From: Ancylomarina subtilis
Lineage (GTDB): Bacteria; Bacteroidota; Bacteroidia; Bacteroidales; Marinifilaceae
Length of the DNA stretch: 64,000 nt
Direction: 5' to 3'
Assembly: GCF_004217115.1 (NCBI RefSeq)
Contig: NZ_SHKN01000005.1
Location: 50,143-114,142 of the forward strand
Shown: piece after piece, positions 37,568-47,265 of the stretch
How positions within the stretch are numbered: position 1 is the first letter of the stretch
Layout of the letters: every line of letters starts with the position of its first letter
The notes under the pieces: generated by a model
The model's input: the letters and a program-made list of their open reading frames with translations, nothing else
The model's database searches: none
Told to the model about the DNA's origin: nothing
Translations under genes and position numbers: made by a program

Positions 37568-37946
37568 CGGAATTGCTTTTTTTATTTTGAATTTGTTCTT
37601 CAATTAAAGCTTTCATTTCTTCCAATTCACTTAAAGACAAATCCTGTTCTTTGGTAAAAAATGAGGCGAAACCTTTTGCCGAGTTATTAAAGAAACTTTT
37701 AATCATGCCTGACATAAACTCCCGGGCATACACTTTTTTAGGCACTAAAGGGAAATACTGATTGGTTTTACCAAAAGTTTCAAAGCCTATAAATCCCTTT
37801 TTAACCAGAATTCGAATCACGGTAGCAACAGTTGTATTAGCGGGTCGTGGTTCTGGAAATTCTGACACAATATCCTTAAGGAAAGCTTTTTCCAGCTTCC
37901 ATAAGTATTGCATGATTTGTTCTTCTGCTTTTGTCAATTCTTTCAT
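37560..37946 (-). CDS. BlaI/MecI family transcriptional repressor
   Basis: 128 residues, the usual length. A winged helix-turn-helix fills the first 80 residues (LTKAEEQIMQYLWKLEKAFLKDIVSEFPEPRPANTTVATVIRILVKKGFI). The C-terminal part is helical and holds the region cleaved in relatives. BlaI repressors are inactivated by the M56 protease encoded next to them; here that gene overlaps by 8 bp. A perfect 22-bp palindrome just upstream (37958-37979) is the likely operator, giving autoregulation. Confidence 0.92.
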   Translation of the reverse strand: MKELTKAEEQIMQYLWKLEKAFLKDIVSEFPEPRPANTTVATVIRILVKKGFIGFETFGKTNQYFPLVPKKVYAREFMSGMIKSFFNNSAKGFASFFTKEQDLSLSELEEMKALIEEQIQNKKSNSDD

Positions 37947-37957
37947 GACTCAAACAT

Positions 37958-37979
37958 ACGACTAATTAATTAGTCGTAC
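37958..37979. promoter_or_regulatory. Probable BlaI operator, perfect 22-bp palindrome
   Basis: The sequence reads the same on both strands with half-site TACGACTAATT. It lies 11 bp upstream of the repressor ATG, where binding would block transcription or ribosome access. Its size and TAC...GTA ends fit BlaI/MecI-type operators (recall). Confidence 0.75.
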
Positions 37980-38083
37980 AACTATTTTTATAGTCTCCTA
38001 TTATTAAAGTTTGTTAAAGCCTTTTCAATTCTATACAATAAATACTATATTGATAACTCAAAAGTCAATTAAACACACATTTA

Positions 38084-38725
38084 ATGAAAAACTTAAGCTT
38101 TTTATTTATCCTCGCTTTACTTTTGACTAGCTGTGCCAGTTCATATGTCACCGATCAAAACATTACAAAACCTGAGAAAGCTTACCACCATATTTTAGTG
38201 GTGAGTTTGTTCAACGATCTCAATTTGAAAAAGTTTGATAAAGAAACCTACTCTACTTCTATTAAGGATTATTTCTACGACTTGAACAGAATTGACAACC
38301 ACCCTCTAATTCAAAAGAGCATTAAGGAAATGCTATCAAGTAATCGAACAATCGTGATTCCTTCTTATAAATTATTCAAGGTAAATCAAGACGTAAACTA
38401 CGAGGAATTTCTGGAAACAATTGATCAAAAAGAGATTGATGCCATTCTCGTAATCAACCAACAAAATTACTTCTACGAAAAAAGAGAACGGGTAATGGAA
38501 GATGGTGAAATTCGTGTTAATGAATCTCCAAAAGCTGTTTTCAACACCTACCTGGTCGATCGAAAAAAATTGGAACCTGTATGGATAAGTCGAATTTACT
38601 CAAATGGGACATCATGGGATACACATGGTAGCATGTACAACAGTATGGGAAGGAAACTGACTAAGAAACTTATTAAATCCGGCTATATACGACCGCCATT
38701 TCAAACACGAAGTGTTCACAATTAA
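38084..38725 (+). CDS. Lipoprotein of unknown function
   Basis: 213 residues with a clear lipoprotein signal (MKNLSFLFILALLLTSC, Cys17). The mature part has alternating alpha/beta character (HILVVSLFNDLNL, AILVINQQNYFY, LEPVWISRIYSNG) and no motif I recognise. It stands alone, divergent from the BlaI gene 137 bp away, and ends at a strong shared terminator. Known from sequence only; a role cannot be given. Confidence 0.65.
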   Translation: MKNLSFLFILALLLTSCASSYVTDQNITKPEKAYHHILVVSLFNDLNLKKFDKETYSTSIKDYFYDLNRIDNHPLIQKSIKEMLSSNRTIVIPSYKLFKVNQDVNYEEFLETIDQKEIDAILVINQQNYFYEKRERVMEDGEIRVNESPKAVFNTYLVDRKKLEPVWISRIYSNGTSWDTHGSMYNSMGRKLTKKLIKSGYIRPPFQTRSVHN

Positions 38726-38728
38726 AAT

Positions 38729-38766
38729 AAAAAGGGCTGTCGATACCTAAATCGACAGCCCTTTTT
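38729..38766. terminator. Bidirectional terminator between the lipoprotein gene and groEL
   Basis: A perfect 16-base stem runs from 38729-38744 to 38751-38766, around the core GGGCTGTCGAT with loop ACCTAA. There are A runs before it and T runs after it, so it works on both strands. Confidence 0.93.
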
Positions 38767-38786
38767 ATATTTATATGAAATCAGAA

Positions 38787-40445
<1,659 letters not shown>

Positions 40446-40468
40446 TTAATTTGTTTCAAGTATTGCGA

Positions 40469-40747
40469 TTAGGCAATGTATAAGATATCAGTTTGCGACA
40501 TCAATAGATAATCTTCATTATCAATATTCAATTCTGTACCTGCATATTTACCGTAAAAAACGATATCGCCAGCCTTAATTTCCATCGGCTCGTCTTTTTT
40601 ATCAGCACCTACCAATACTACTTTTCCTTGTAATGGTTTTTCTTTTGCTGAATCAGGAATAATAATGCCACTAGCTGTTTTTTCTTCAATTGCCACGGGA
40701 GCTACTAAAATTTTGCCCGCAAGAATTTTTCCTTTTAATTCTGCCAT
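40469..40747 (-). CDS. groS: Co-chaperonin GroES (Hsp10)
   Basis: 92 residues, normal length. The mobile loop is VAIEEKTASGIIIPDSAKEKPLQGKVV, and KAGDIVFYGKYAGTEL and the YLLMSQTDILYI end follow. It caps GroEL. First gene of the groESL operon, with a leader of about 100 bases if the sigma54-like promoter is used. Confidence 0.97.
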   Translation of the reverse strand: MAELKGKILAGKILVAPVAIEEKTASGIIIPDSAKEKPLQGKVVLVGADKKDEPMEIKAGDIVFYGKYAGTELNIDNEDYLLMSQTDILYIA

Positions 40748-40862
40748 TTTTCTAAATATTTAGGTTTTTATTTCTTTATCTGTTCTGTCAGAATATGAAT
40801 CGAAATACCCGATCAATATTCCAACATCATTTTTGTTTTTTCAAAAACAACGTTCAGCTTCT

Positions 40863-40879
40863 TTCATAATCTGTGCCAA
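40863..40879 (-). promoter_or_regulatory. Sigma54-like promoter candidate upstream of groESL
   Basis: The minus strand reads TTGGCACAGATTATGAA. This agrees with the TTGGCACR part of the sigma54 consensus, while the -12 part reads ATGAA in place of TTGCA. It lies 116 bp before the groS start. A sigma54 activator gene is 2.5 kb upstream. No sigma70-type TAnnTTTG box was obvious here. Confidence 0.35.
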
Positions 40880-41143
40880 ATAAAAAGTGTTGCCATTTTT
40901 GCAGAATGAGACCTCAAATTCGGACAATATGCTCTTCCCTTTCCTAGTTTAGTGGTCAAAATCGATTGTCACTCAAATTCAATAACGACTTGATTCATTA
41001 TTCCAGGGAAGTTTAAATATACAGCATTATTCCCAATCGATTCATTTACCAAAGAAATAAACTTTTCATACACAGACTCATAAGTTCATCTGGGATAATC
41101 AAACCGATCGTGCTGTAATTATAATTCAAGAGGACAATTGGGC

Positions 41144-41184
41144 GTAAAAAAAAAGTGTCAGTATGTAATGACATACTGACACTT
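41144..41184 (-). terminator. Terminator of the secG operon
   Basis: AAGTGTCAGTATGT (41153-41166) pairs perfectly with ACATACTGACACTT (41171-41184) around AATG. The minus strand continues into a run of T (plus strand A at 41146-41154). It lies 28 bp past the secG stop. Confidence 0.92.
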
Positions 41185-41211
41185 AAATATTTTAGTAGAT
41201 GTAATATAAAA

Positions 41212-41559
41212 TTACTCTGTCTTTTCAGTTTTTTCTTCCTTAGCAGGTGCTTCAGTTGGGAAAACCGGAGTTTCAGGAGCTGTTTCAGTTTCTTGCAATT
41301 GCTGCTCGATAGCTGATTTAGGAGCACCATTGTTACTACGATCGATAGTAGCAGCAGCAGCCATACAAAGTATAAAAAGGCTCAATGCTAGCACCCAAGT
41401 TGCTTTTTCAAGAAAATCTGTTGTTTTCTTAACTCCCATTATCTGGTTCGAAGATGAGAAGTTAGAAGCTAATCCGCCTCCTTTTGAGTTTTGTACCAAA
41501 ACAATTAAAACCATTAGTACACAAACTATAAGGATCAATACTGAAATAAAGGTAAACAT
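41212..41559 (-). CDS. secG: Preprotein translocase subunit SecG
   Basis: 115 residues. It has the SecG layout: helix 1 (ISVLILIVCVLMVLIVLVQ), the conserved NSKGGGLASNFSSSNQIMGVKKTTDFLEKATW loop and helix 2 (VLALSLFILCMAAAA). An acidic, Pro/Glu-rich extension (ETETAPETPVFPTEAPAKEEKTEKTE) follows, as in Bacteroidota. It assists SecYE-mediated export. Last gene of the operon; it starts 6 bp after the TPR protein gene ends. Confidence 0.93.
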   Translation of the reverse strand: MFTFISVLILIVCVLMVLIVLVQNSKGGGLASNFSSSNQIMGVKKTTDFLEKATWVLALSLFILCMAAAATIDRSNNGAPKSAIEQQLQETETAPETPVFPTEAPAKEEKTEKTE

Positions 41560-41565
41560 ACTTAT

Positions 41566-42540
41566 CTATTTTTTTAATTTTTCTATTCTTTCCAATTGAC
41601 TCGCAAAGTAAATATTTTTTTCGGGATTTTTCAACATTAATTTCTCATAAACAGCTATAGCCTTATCAAAAAGCTTTTGTTTAATATAAATTTCAGCCAG
41701 CGTTTCACTCATACAGCCCACATCTTCCTTCAAACTCTCCTTCGAAATATCAGTTTGATTATCAGACTTCTGATCAGGTTTTGGTATACGTGGTTCGTTT
41801 TCTATAAAGTTGGAAATCAGATCAAAATTCTTTGCAATCTTCTTCTTTTTAGGGGTCTTTTTATCTTGATTTGGAGTGGTTATTTGTACTGGTTTTACAT
41901 CAGAGGAATCCAATCGTGATATCCATTCAGAAAAAGAATAGTTTTTTTGCGTTTCTGCTTCTTCTGCCTGGTTTTCATTCGATTTTAAAACATATAGATT
42001 ACCCCCGAAGTCCATGTCGTAGATCTCTGATTCCAAATTTAAGTAATCAGACTTTGGCGACTTCTCCCTTTCCGGATTGGTAATCTTTTCTAGCTGAACA
42101 TCTACGTCCCCTTTTTCGTTTTGCTCACTCGTTTCCAAATCAACAAAATCAATCACATCTCCCTCAACCTCATTGGGCACATCCTCTTTCTGATTCAGTT
42201 CTTCTAAATCACTTTTGAGCGTATTGGATATCAAGTCATCTGTAGCCTGATCATCAAGCTCAAAAACATCTTTTTCAACAGGTAAAGCCGTATCGATATG
42301 AAACTCCAATTTGTCGTTCAAATATAGATACAAGCGACGACGATCAGGAATAAAAAGAGCTGCATTTTTCAATTCCTGATTGAATCGTATACTCTTTTTT
42401 TGATTCAAAGCCTTTAGCAACAAGAGGTAAGGAGCCTGAAAAAAAGGATAAGCATCAATCAGAGTTTTGAGCTCTTTATGACTGTCTCCATCCATTTTTT
42501 GGGGATCTTTTAACCAGGATTGCAACAAGGCCTTGTTCAT
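41566..42540 (-). CDS. TPR-containing protein of the lptE-secG operon
   Basis: 324 residues, no signal peptide. The N-terminal 95 residues are helical (LKTLIDAYPFFQAPYLLLLKALNQKKSIRFNQELKNAALFIPDRRRLY). A long acidic, low-complexity middle follows. A C-terminal TPR (SETLAEIYIKQKLFDKAIAVYEKLMLKNPEKNIYFASQLERI, about 278-320) closes the protein. It is a cytoplasmic scaffold-like protein commonly found between lptE and secG in Bacteroidota (recall). Function unknown. Confidence 0.8.
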   Translation of the reverse strand: MNKALLQSWLKDPQKMDGDSHKELKTLIDAYPFFQAPYLLLLKALNQKKSIRFNQELKNAALFIPDRRRLYLYLNDKLEFHIDTALPVEKDVFELDDQATDDLISNTLKSDLEELNQKEDVPNEVEGDVIDFVDLETSEQNEKGDVDVQLEKITNPEREKSPKSDYLNLESEIYDMDFGGNLYVLKSNENQAEEAETQKNYSFSEWISRLDSSDVKPVQITTPNQDKKTPKKKKIAKNFDLISNFIENEPRIPKPDQKSDNQTDISKESLKEDVGCMSETLAEIYIKQKLFDKAIAVYEKLMLKNPEKNIYFASQLERIEKLKK

Positions 42541-42664
42541 GCTTTTATCAATAGATTACAAATACTTGCTGAAATTAAAATCACCTTTATTTCAGCAAAT
42601 AAACTATTATTTTTTGAAGTTCAATGTTAAACTTAATAAAAATCAGCTTAACAAAACTCCGTCG

Positions 42665-43177
42665 TTACCAGTTTACGACAGATTGGTTGTAAATATCATC
42701 AATAATTTTCTCTAATATTTTATCAACAAGTTCGTTTTCAACATCTGTTAACTGCTTGGTACTGTCAAAATCCTCAAATGCAGAGAAACTCTTATCAAAA
42801 TCATTATCAGGCTCAATTTCATTTGTAAATTTCACCCGAATGGTAATGGTCAAACGGTTGGTTGAAGCAATATCATTACTCGTGATATCCAAGGCTTTGG
42901 TTTGATAGCCCGTAATTTCACCTGAGAAATTTAAATGCCCTTCTCCATCAACAATCTCATCAAGAGAAGTTCGGCTGCGAAATTTCTCTTTTAAATCCTC
43001 AGTAAACTGATTGCTCAGATTCGGATTTACCAAAGGAGCTCTGTTTTGAAAAAACTGCACCGAAAAGGTTTTTACATCTGGAGATAAAGTCCCTCCGGTA
43101 AACGAATAGCTCACTTTACATGCCGTAAAAGCCAATCCAATAATTATAATAAGTAATGATGATTTTATCCAATTCAT
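42665..43177 (-). CDS. lptE: LPS-assembly lipoprotein LptE
   Basis: 170 residues with lipoprotein signal (LLIIIIGLAFTAC, Cys20). The mature part follows the Bacteroidota LptE pattern: YSFTGGTLSPDVKTFSVQFFQNRAPLVNPNLSNQFTEDLKEKF, a beta region with LTITIRVKFTNEIEPDNDFDKSFSAFEDF, and the LVDKILEKIIDDIYNQSVVNW end. LptE plugs the LptD barrel that inserts lipopolysaccharide into the outer membrane. It lies 72 bp after the sigma54 activator gene in the same direction. Confidence 0.9.
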   Translation of the reverse strand: MNWIKSSLLIIIIGLAFTACKVSYSFTGGTLSPDVKTFSVQFFQNRAPLVNPNLSNQFTEDLKEKFRSRTSLDEIVDGEGHLNFSGEITGYQTKALDITSNDIASTNRLTITIRVKFTNEIEPDNDFDKSFSAFEDFDSTKQLTDVENELVDKILEKIIDDIYNQSVVNW

Positions 43178-43249
43178 AATTCAAGTTGTTACTAATATAT
43201 TTTCAAAACCTGCATCGGTAAAGATACTCAAAGCAGCATTTTATTCAAT

Positions 43250-44491
43250 CTAATTAATATCGTATTCCTTAATTTTTCGATAAAGCGTTCGTTCTGAAAT
43301 CCCCAAATCCTGAGCCGCATATTTTCGCTTTCCATTATGTTTCTCCAAGGCTTTGCGAATCAATTCCATTTCTTTATCAACAAGAGATAATGATTCTTCG
43401 ATAAACTCCTCTGTATCCTGAATATCAGGCTCATCAACATGTGAAACATTCACCTTATTCGGAGAGAATGGCTGACGACGAACCACATCAACCTCTTGAT
43501 CTTCATAAAGCTTACGAATCAACATGGCATTTTTTTGCTGCAAATCATTCGCATCACCATCCTTCTGCATCAAATCGAAAACCAGTTTCTTAAGATCCGT
43601 CATGTCTTTCTTCATATCAAACAGAACCTGATACAAAATCTCTCTTTCGGAAGAAAAACTTTTCTCATCACGAGTATCTTTTTTATAGATAGCAGGTAAC
43701 ATCTGCTCATCATTTGCCGGCAAATAATCCTGCAGAATATCGGCAGTAATCAGACGCTCCTTTTCAATAATGGAAATTTGCTCTGTAACATTTTTAAGCT
43801 GACGAATATTCCCTGGCCACCTGTAGGCTTGAAGAATTTGCTGAGCCCCCTCATTCAGTCTTAGTGCCGGCATACGATATTTCTCCGCAAAGTCCTGTGC
43901 AAATTTTCGGAATAAAAGATAAATATCCTCTCTACGCTTACGCAAAGCAGGCATAACAATGGGTACTGTATTTAGTCTGTAAAATAAATCTTCTCTAAAC
44001 TTGCCATTTTTAACTGCCTGAGGGATATTAATATTGGTAGCAGCTACAACCCGAACATTTGTTTTTAGAACTTTTGAAGAGCCCACCTTCATAAACTCTC
44101 CGGTTTCCAAAACACGTAGTAATCTCACCTGAGTTGACAAGGGTAATTCCCCAATTTCATCTAAGAAAATGGTCCCATTATTAGCCACTTCGAAATAGCC
44201 TTTACGATCAGACAAAGCACCCGTAAAAGCACCCTTTTCATGACCAAAAAGTTCTGAATCAATTGTTCCTTCCGGAATCGCACCGCAGTTAACGGCTATA
44301 TATGAAGCATGTTTACGCGCACTAAACTGATGTATTATTTGAGGAAAAACTTCCTTACCTGTTCCACTCTCTCCGGTAATTAATACCGATAAATCAGTTG
44401 GTGCCACCTGCACAGCAATATCAATCGCTCGGGTCAACTCATACGCATTCCCAATAATACCAAAGCGTAATTTTATTTTTTGTACATCCAT
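43250..44491 (-). CDS. Sigma54-interacting transcriptional activator (AAA+ and Fis-type HTH)
   Basis: 413 residues. The AAA+ domain begins almost at the N-terminus: Walker A GESGTGKE (40-47), the sigma54-contact loop GAFTGA (87-92), Walker B TIFLDEIGEL (107-116) and the WPGNIRQLKN segment. A linker of about 90 residues leads to a Fis-like HTH (LIRKALEKHNGKRKYAAQDLGISERTLYRKIKEY, about 375-408). No receiver, GAF or PAS domain is present, so its signal input is unclear. It heads the lptE-TPR-secG operon, an arrangement that is conserved in Bacteroidota (recall). Confidence 0.92.
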   Translation of the reverse strand: MDVQKIKLRFGIIGNAYELTRAIDIAVQVAPTDLSVLITGESGTGKEVFPQIIHQFSARKHASYIAVNCGAIPEGTIDSELFGHEKGAFTGALSDRKGYFEVANNGTIFLDEIGELPLSTQVRLLRVLETGEFMKVGSSKVLKTNVRVVAATNINIPQAVKNGKFREDLFYRLNTVPIVMPALRKRREDIYLLFRKFAQDFAEKYRMPALRLNEGAQQILQAYRWPGNIRQLKNVTEQISIIEKERLITADILQDYLPANDEQMLPAIYKKDTRDEKSFSSEREILYQVLFDMKKDMTDLKKLVFDLMQKDGDANDLQQKNAMLIRKLYEDQEVDVVRRQPFSPNKVNVSHVDEPDIQDTEEFIEESLSLVDKEMELIRKALEKHNGKRKYAAQDLGISERTLYRKIKEYDIN

Positions 44492-44772
44492 TCTCGAAAT
44501 ATTGATAAAAATTAAGCCTAAACATCGGGCGGACTTTCAACATTCTCAGAAGAAAACGTTTAAAACCTGCTATTATTTCCGATTGCCTGACAAAATTACT
44601 ACTTTTTGGAGTCTTTTCTAGGGATAAAACGGGTATTCTTTAATAAATAATGTTAATAATAAACGGATGTTTTTTTAATTTTTTAAAATTCCCCATTCAT
44701 CAAAAACTGAAAAAGGAAACTATCTTTACTCAATCAAAAATCAAGACGTTTTTAATAATAAATAAACCTCAT

Positions 44773-45522
44773 ATGAAATTCATAGGCATCATTCCTGCTC
44801 GATTCGCATCAACTCGCTTCCCTGGTAAACCACTTGCCGATATAAATGGTAAACCCATGATACAACGTGTTTACGAGCAAGTAAAAATTGCATTGGATGA
44901 TGTGGTTGTTGCAACAGATGACCCTCGCATTGAAGAAGCCGTAAAAGCTTTTGGAGGTGAGGTTGTAATGACATCAGAGAAACACCAAAGCGGGACAGAT
45001 CGCATTGCAGAAGCCATTGAAAAAATTGAAGCTGAAAGTTCAGAAAACTATCAGGTTATTATAAATATTCAAGGTGACGAACCCTTTATTCAGCCGGAGC
45101 AAATCCTGGCTCTGAAGGATTGTTTTAAAATACCATCAACACAAATTGCAACACTTATTAAACCCATTGAAAACTCAGATGAGATCTTCGATATGAACAA
45201 GGTCAAGGTGGTTGTTAATAAAAACCTGCGCGCACTATACTTTAGCCGCTCTCCTATCCCATTCTTCCGTGGATGTGATAAAAACGAATGGCTGGAGAAG
45301 CACACCTACTACAAACATATTGGCATGTATGCCTACCGAAGAGATACTCTTAATGAAATAACCAAACTGCCTCAAAGCTCGCTTGAGATTGCAGAATCGC
45401 TTGAGCAATTGCGATGGTTAGAGAATGAATATGTCATCAAAACGGACATCACCAAACACGAATCGATAGGTATAGACACCCCCGAAGATTTAGAACGAGT
45501 CAAACAACTTGGCTTGTTATAA
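44773..45522 (+). CDS. kdsB: 3-deoxy-manno-octulosonate cytidylyltransferase
   Basis: 249 residues from the ATG at 44773. The frame is open upstream to 44650, but the family starts exactly at MKFIGIIPARFASTRFPGKPLAD. It activates Kdo as CMP-Kdo for the LPS core. Motifs are PARFASTRFPGKPL (nucleotide loop), VATDDPRIEEAV, QSGTDRIAEA and NIQGDEPFI. Divergent from the sigma54 activator/lptE operon, which also serves LPS. A terminator follows at 45531. Confidence 0.95.
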   Translation: MKFIGIIPARFASTRFPGKPLADINGKPMIQRVYEQVKIALDDVVVATDDPRIEEAVKAFGGEVVMTSEKHQSGTDRIAEAIEKIEAESSENYQVIINIQGDEPFIQPEQILALKDCFKIPSTQIATLIKPIENSDEIFDMNKVKVVVNKNLRALYFSRSPIPFFRGCDKNEWLEKHTYYKHIGMYAYRRDTLNEITKLPQSSLEIAESLEQLRWLENEYVIKTDITKHESIGIDTPEDLERVKQLGLL

Positions 45523-45530
45523 TACATCTA

Positions 45531-45561
45531 AGAGTCTGCTTATAAAAGCAGGCTCTTTTTA
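45531..45561 (+). terminator. Terminator of kdsB
   Basis: AGAGTCTGCT (45531-45540) pairs with AGCAGGCTCT (45547-45556), one G-U pair, followed by TTTT. It lies 8 bp past the stop and just before the promoter of the MATE leader. Confidence 0.82.
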
Positions 45562-45562
45562 T

Positions 45563-45592
45563 TTTGAAGAAAGTCAAAAAATATTACCTTCG
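45563..45592 (+). promoter_or_regulatory. Promoter of the MATE leader transcript
   Basis: TTTG (45563-45566) and TACCTTCG (45585-45592, one mismatch to TAnnTTTG) are 18 bases apart. Transcription would start near 45600, giving a leader of about 250 bases before the MATE ATG. A leader that long suggests an RNA-based control. Confidence 0.55.
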
Positions 45593-45622
45593 CGGCCTTA
45601 AACATAGAAATATAACGACTCA

Positions 45623-45709
45623 CTTACGTCACGTTTTTGTTTTGCAACATTTCACACCTTGAAATCCGAAACGCCAGTTTCGAAAAGAGTACAAAACAAA
45701 AGATGTAAG
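45623..45709 (+). ncRNA. Candidate structured leader RNA with three-way junction, upstream of the MATE gene
   Basis: The closing stem is CTTACGTC (45623-45630) with GATGTAAG (45702-45709), one G-U pair. It is extended by TTTTGTTTTG (45635-45644) with CAAAACAAAA (45692-45701), perfect. Inside are two perfect hairpins: ATTTCA-CACCT-TGAAAT (45649-45665) and CGAAAC-GCCA-GTTTCG (45667-45682). Together they make a three-way junction. It starts about 20 bases after the predicted transcript start. It does not match a riboswitch class I know. A cis-regulatory RNA for the exporter is the leading idea. Confidence 0.5.
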
Positions 45710-45759
45710 CCGGAGGAAAAGGTCTCGTTTTACTACCAATTTTATTATTAACAACATCT

Positions 45760-45821
45760 GTATTTCAATAATGAAATACCGCAATTGCGTGCGCATAAAT
45801 GCAGCATACCATTGGGGTGCT
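45760..45821 (+). promoter_or_regulatory. Second group of hairpins in the MATE leader
   Basis: GTATTTCA-ATAA-TGAAATAC (45760-45779) is a perfect eight-base stem. The palindrome CGCAATTGCG (45780-45789) follows, then AGCA (45803-45806) pairing with TGCT (45818-45821). This could be the expression platform near the ribosome-binding site. Confidence 0.4.
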
Positions 45822-45852
45822 TTGTTGTGATATGGGTGAAAATTAACAACTC

Positions 45853-47193
45853 ATGATGAAACTTTGGGAGCAACACGCAGGTGAATACAAAAAAACACTT
45901 TCACTTAGTATTCCTGTGATTATCGCACAGGCAGGACAAATTACAGTAGGATTAATCGATAATGTCATGATTGGTCAATTGGGCACAATCCCTTTAGCTG
46001 CGGCATCCTTTACAAACACCCTATTCAACCTGGTTCTAATATTCGGGATGGGCTATTCATTTGCTTTAACCCCTCTAATTGGCAAAAGCTGGGGAGAAAA
46101 GGATCATGCATCTGTTGGTTCATGGATTAAAAATGGTATCATGGCCAATGCCTTCATGGGGCTTGCTCTGGCTCTACTTCTGATTATTTTATATGTATTT
46201 ATGCCTGACATGGGACAGCCCCAGTCGGTTCTGCAACCCTCACGAGATTATTTAGCCATACTAATGGTCTCAGTAATTCCCATGATGGTATTCTATGGCT
46301 ACAAACAATTTGCCGAGGGGATTGGTGATACAAAAACCGCGATGAAAATTATGCTTGGAGCAAATATTGTAAATACGGTAGGTAACTACCTGTTTATGTA
46401 TGGAAAATTTGGTGCGCCTGAAATGGGACTTACCGGAGCGGGCATTGGCACCCTGCTGGCCCGAATATTTATGGCTATTGCCTTTATCATCCTTTTTTAT
46501 AAAAACCAGAAATACCAACTATTCACAAAGCTATACAAGCAGAGTTCATTTTGCTGGACTAAATTTATTCAGATCGTAAAACTGGGTATCCCTTTGGGCG
46601 GGCAAATTGTAATGGAAGCCTGTGCTTTCGGACTATGTGCCATTATGATGGGATGGGTTAGCGAAGTCGGCATGGCCGCACACCAAATTGCCATAAGCCT
46701 TTCAACCCTGGGTTTCATGATCTATCAGGGATTGGGATCGGGAACAACCATACGTGTCAGCCATTACAAGGGAGCGAACAATAAAGAGGGGATTATACGT
46801 GCAACTAAAACGGCCATGAACCTCATGTATATCTACTGTGCCTTTTCTGTCATCCTGTTTGTCGGTGCCCGTAATTTATTGCCTCTGATGTTTACTACAG
46901 ATACCTCAGTCATACAGTTAGCCGCACAAATGCTAATTGTTTGTGGAATATTTCAACTTGTCGATGGCATACAAATCGTCCTTGTGGGGACTCTAAGAGG
47001 TTTTGCTGATGCTCGAATTCCTGTGATTATAACCTTTATATCATATTTCCTCGTCTCGATTCCTTTTAGCTATTTATCTGCCTTTGTTTGGGAATTTGGC
47101 GCCGTTGGTATCTGGTTCGGTTTTCCAATAGGATTGCTTGTATGTTCTGCCCTTTTCCAAATGCGATACAAATACATTCTCAAAAAGATATAA
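45853..47193 (+). CDS. MATE family multidrug/metabolite exporter
   Basis: 446 residues with twelve predicted membrane helices, the MATE standard. The N-terminal lobe reads LSIPVIIAQAGQITVGLIDNVMIGQLG with LAAASFTNTLFNLVLIFGMGYSFALTPLIGKSWG. The second lobe repeats it as LGIPLGGQIVMEACAFGLCAIMMGWVSEVGMAAHQIAISLS. It exports cationic drugs or a metabolite by Na+ or H+ antiport. A start one codon later (ATGATGAAA) is possible. The long folded leader suggests that expression responds to a ligand. Terminator shared with the Crp/Fnr gene follows. Confidence 0.92.
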   Translation: MMKLWEQHAGEYKKTLSLSIPVIIAQAGQITVGLIDNVMIGQLGTIPLAAASFTNTLFNLVLIFGMGYSFALTPLIGKSWGEKDHASVGSWIKNGIMANAFMGLALALLLIILYVFMPDMGQPQSVLQPSRDYLAILMVSVIPMMVFYGYKQFAEGIGDTKTAMKIMLGANIVNTVGNYLFMYGKFGAPEMGLTGAGIGTLLARIFMAIAFIILFYKNQKYQLFTKLYKQSSFCWTKFIQIVKLGIPLGGQIVMEACAFGLCAIMMGWVSEVGMAAHQIAISLSTLGFMIYQGLGSGTTIRVSHYKGANNKEGIIRATKTAMNLMYIYCAFSVILFVGARNLLPLMFTTDTSVIQLAAQMLIVCGIFQLVDGIQIVLVGTLRGFADARIPVIITFISYFLVSIPFSYLSAFVWEFGAVGIWFGFPIGLLVCSALFQMRYKYILKKI

Positions 47194-47211
47194 TCAGAAA
47201 ACCAGCAAAAA

Positions 47212-47239
47212 AAAAGAGATCTAATCATAGATCTCTTTT
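47212..47239. terminator. Bidirectional terminator between MATE and the Crp/Fnr gene
   Basis: AAAAGAGATCT (47212-47222) pairs perfectly with AGATCTCTTTT (47229-47239) around AATCAT, with further A upstream. It serves both convergent genes. Confidence 0.85.
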
Positions 47240-47265
47240 CTTATCATTTATATATCAAGGATGTC

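Noticed and set aside
41046..41330. Open frame of 94 codons on the minus strand beside secG
   Set aside because: It overlaps secG in another frame and runs through the secG terminator; its composition is not protein-like.
45711..45745. GGAGG at 45712 as a ribosome-binding site for a leader peptide
   Set aside because: No start codon with a sensible frame follows within the usual distance.
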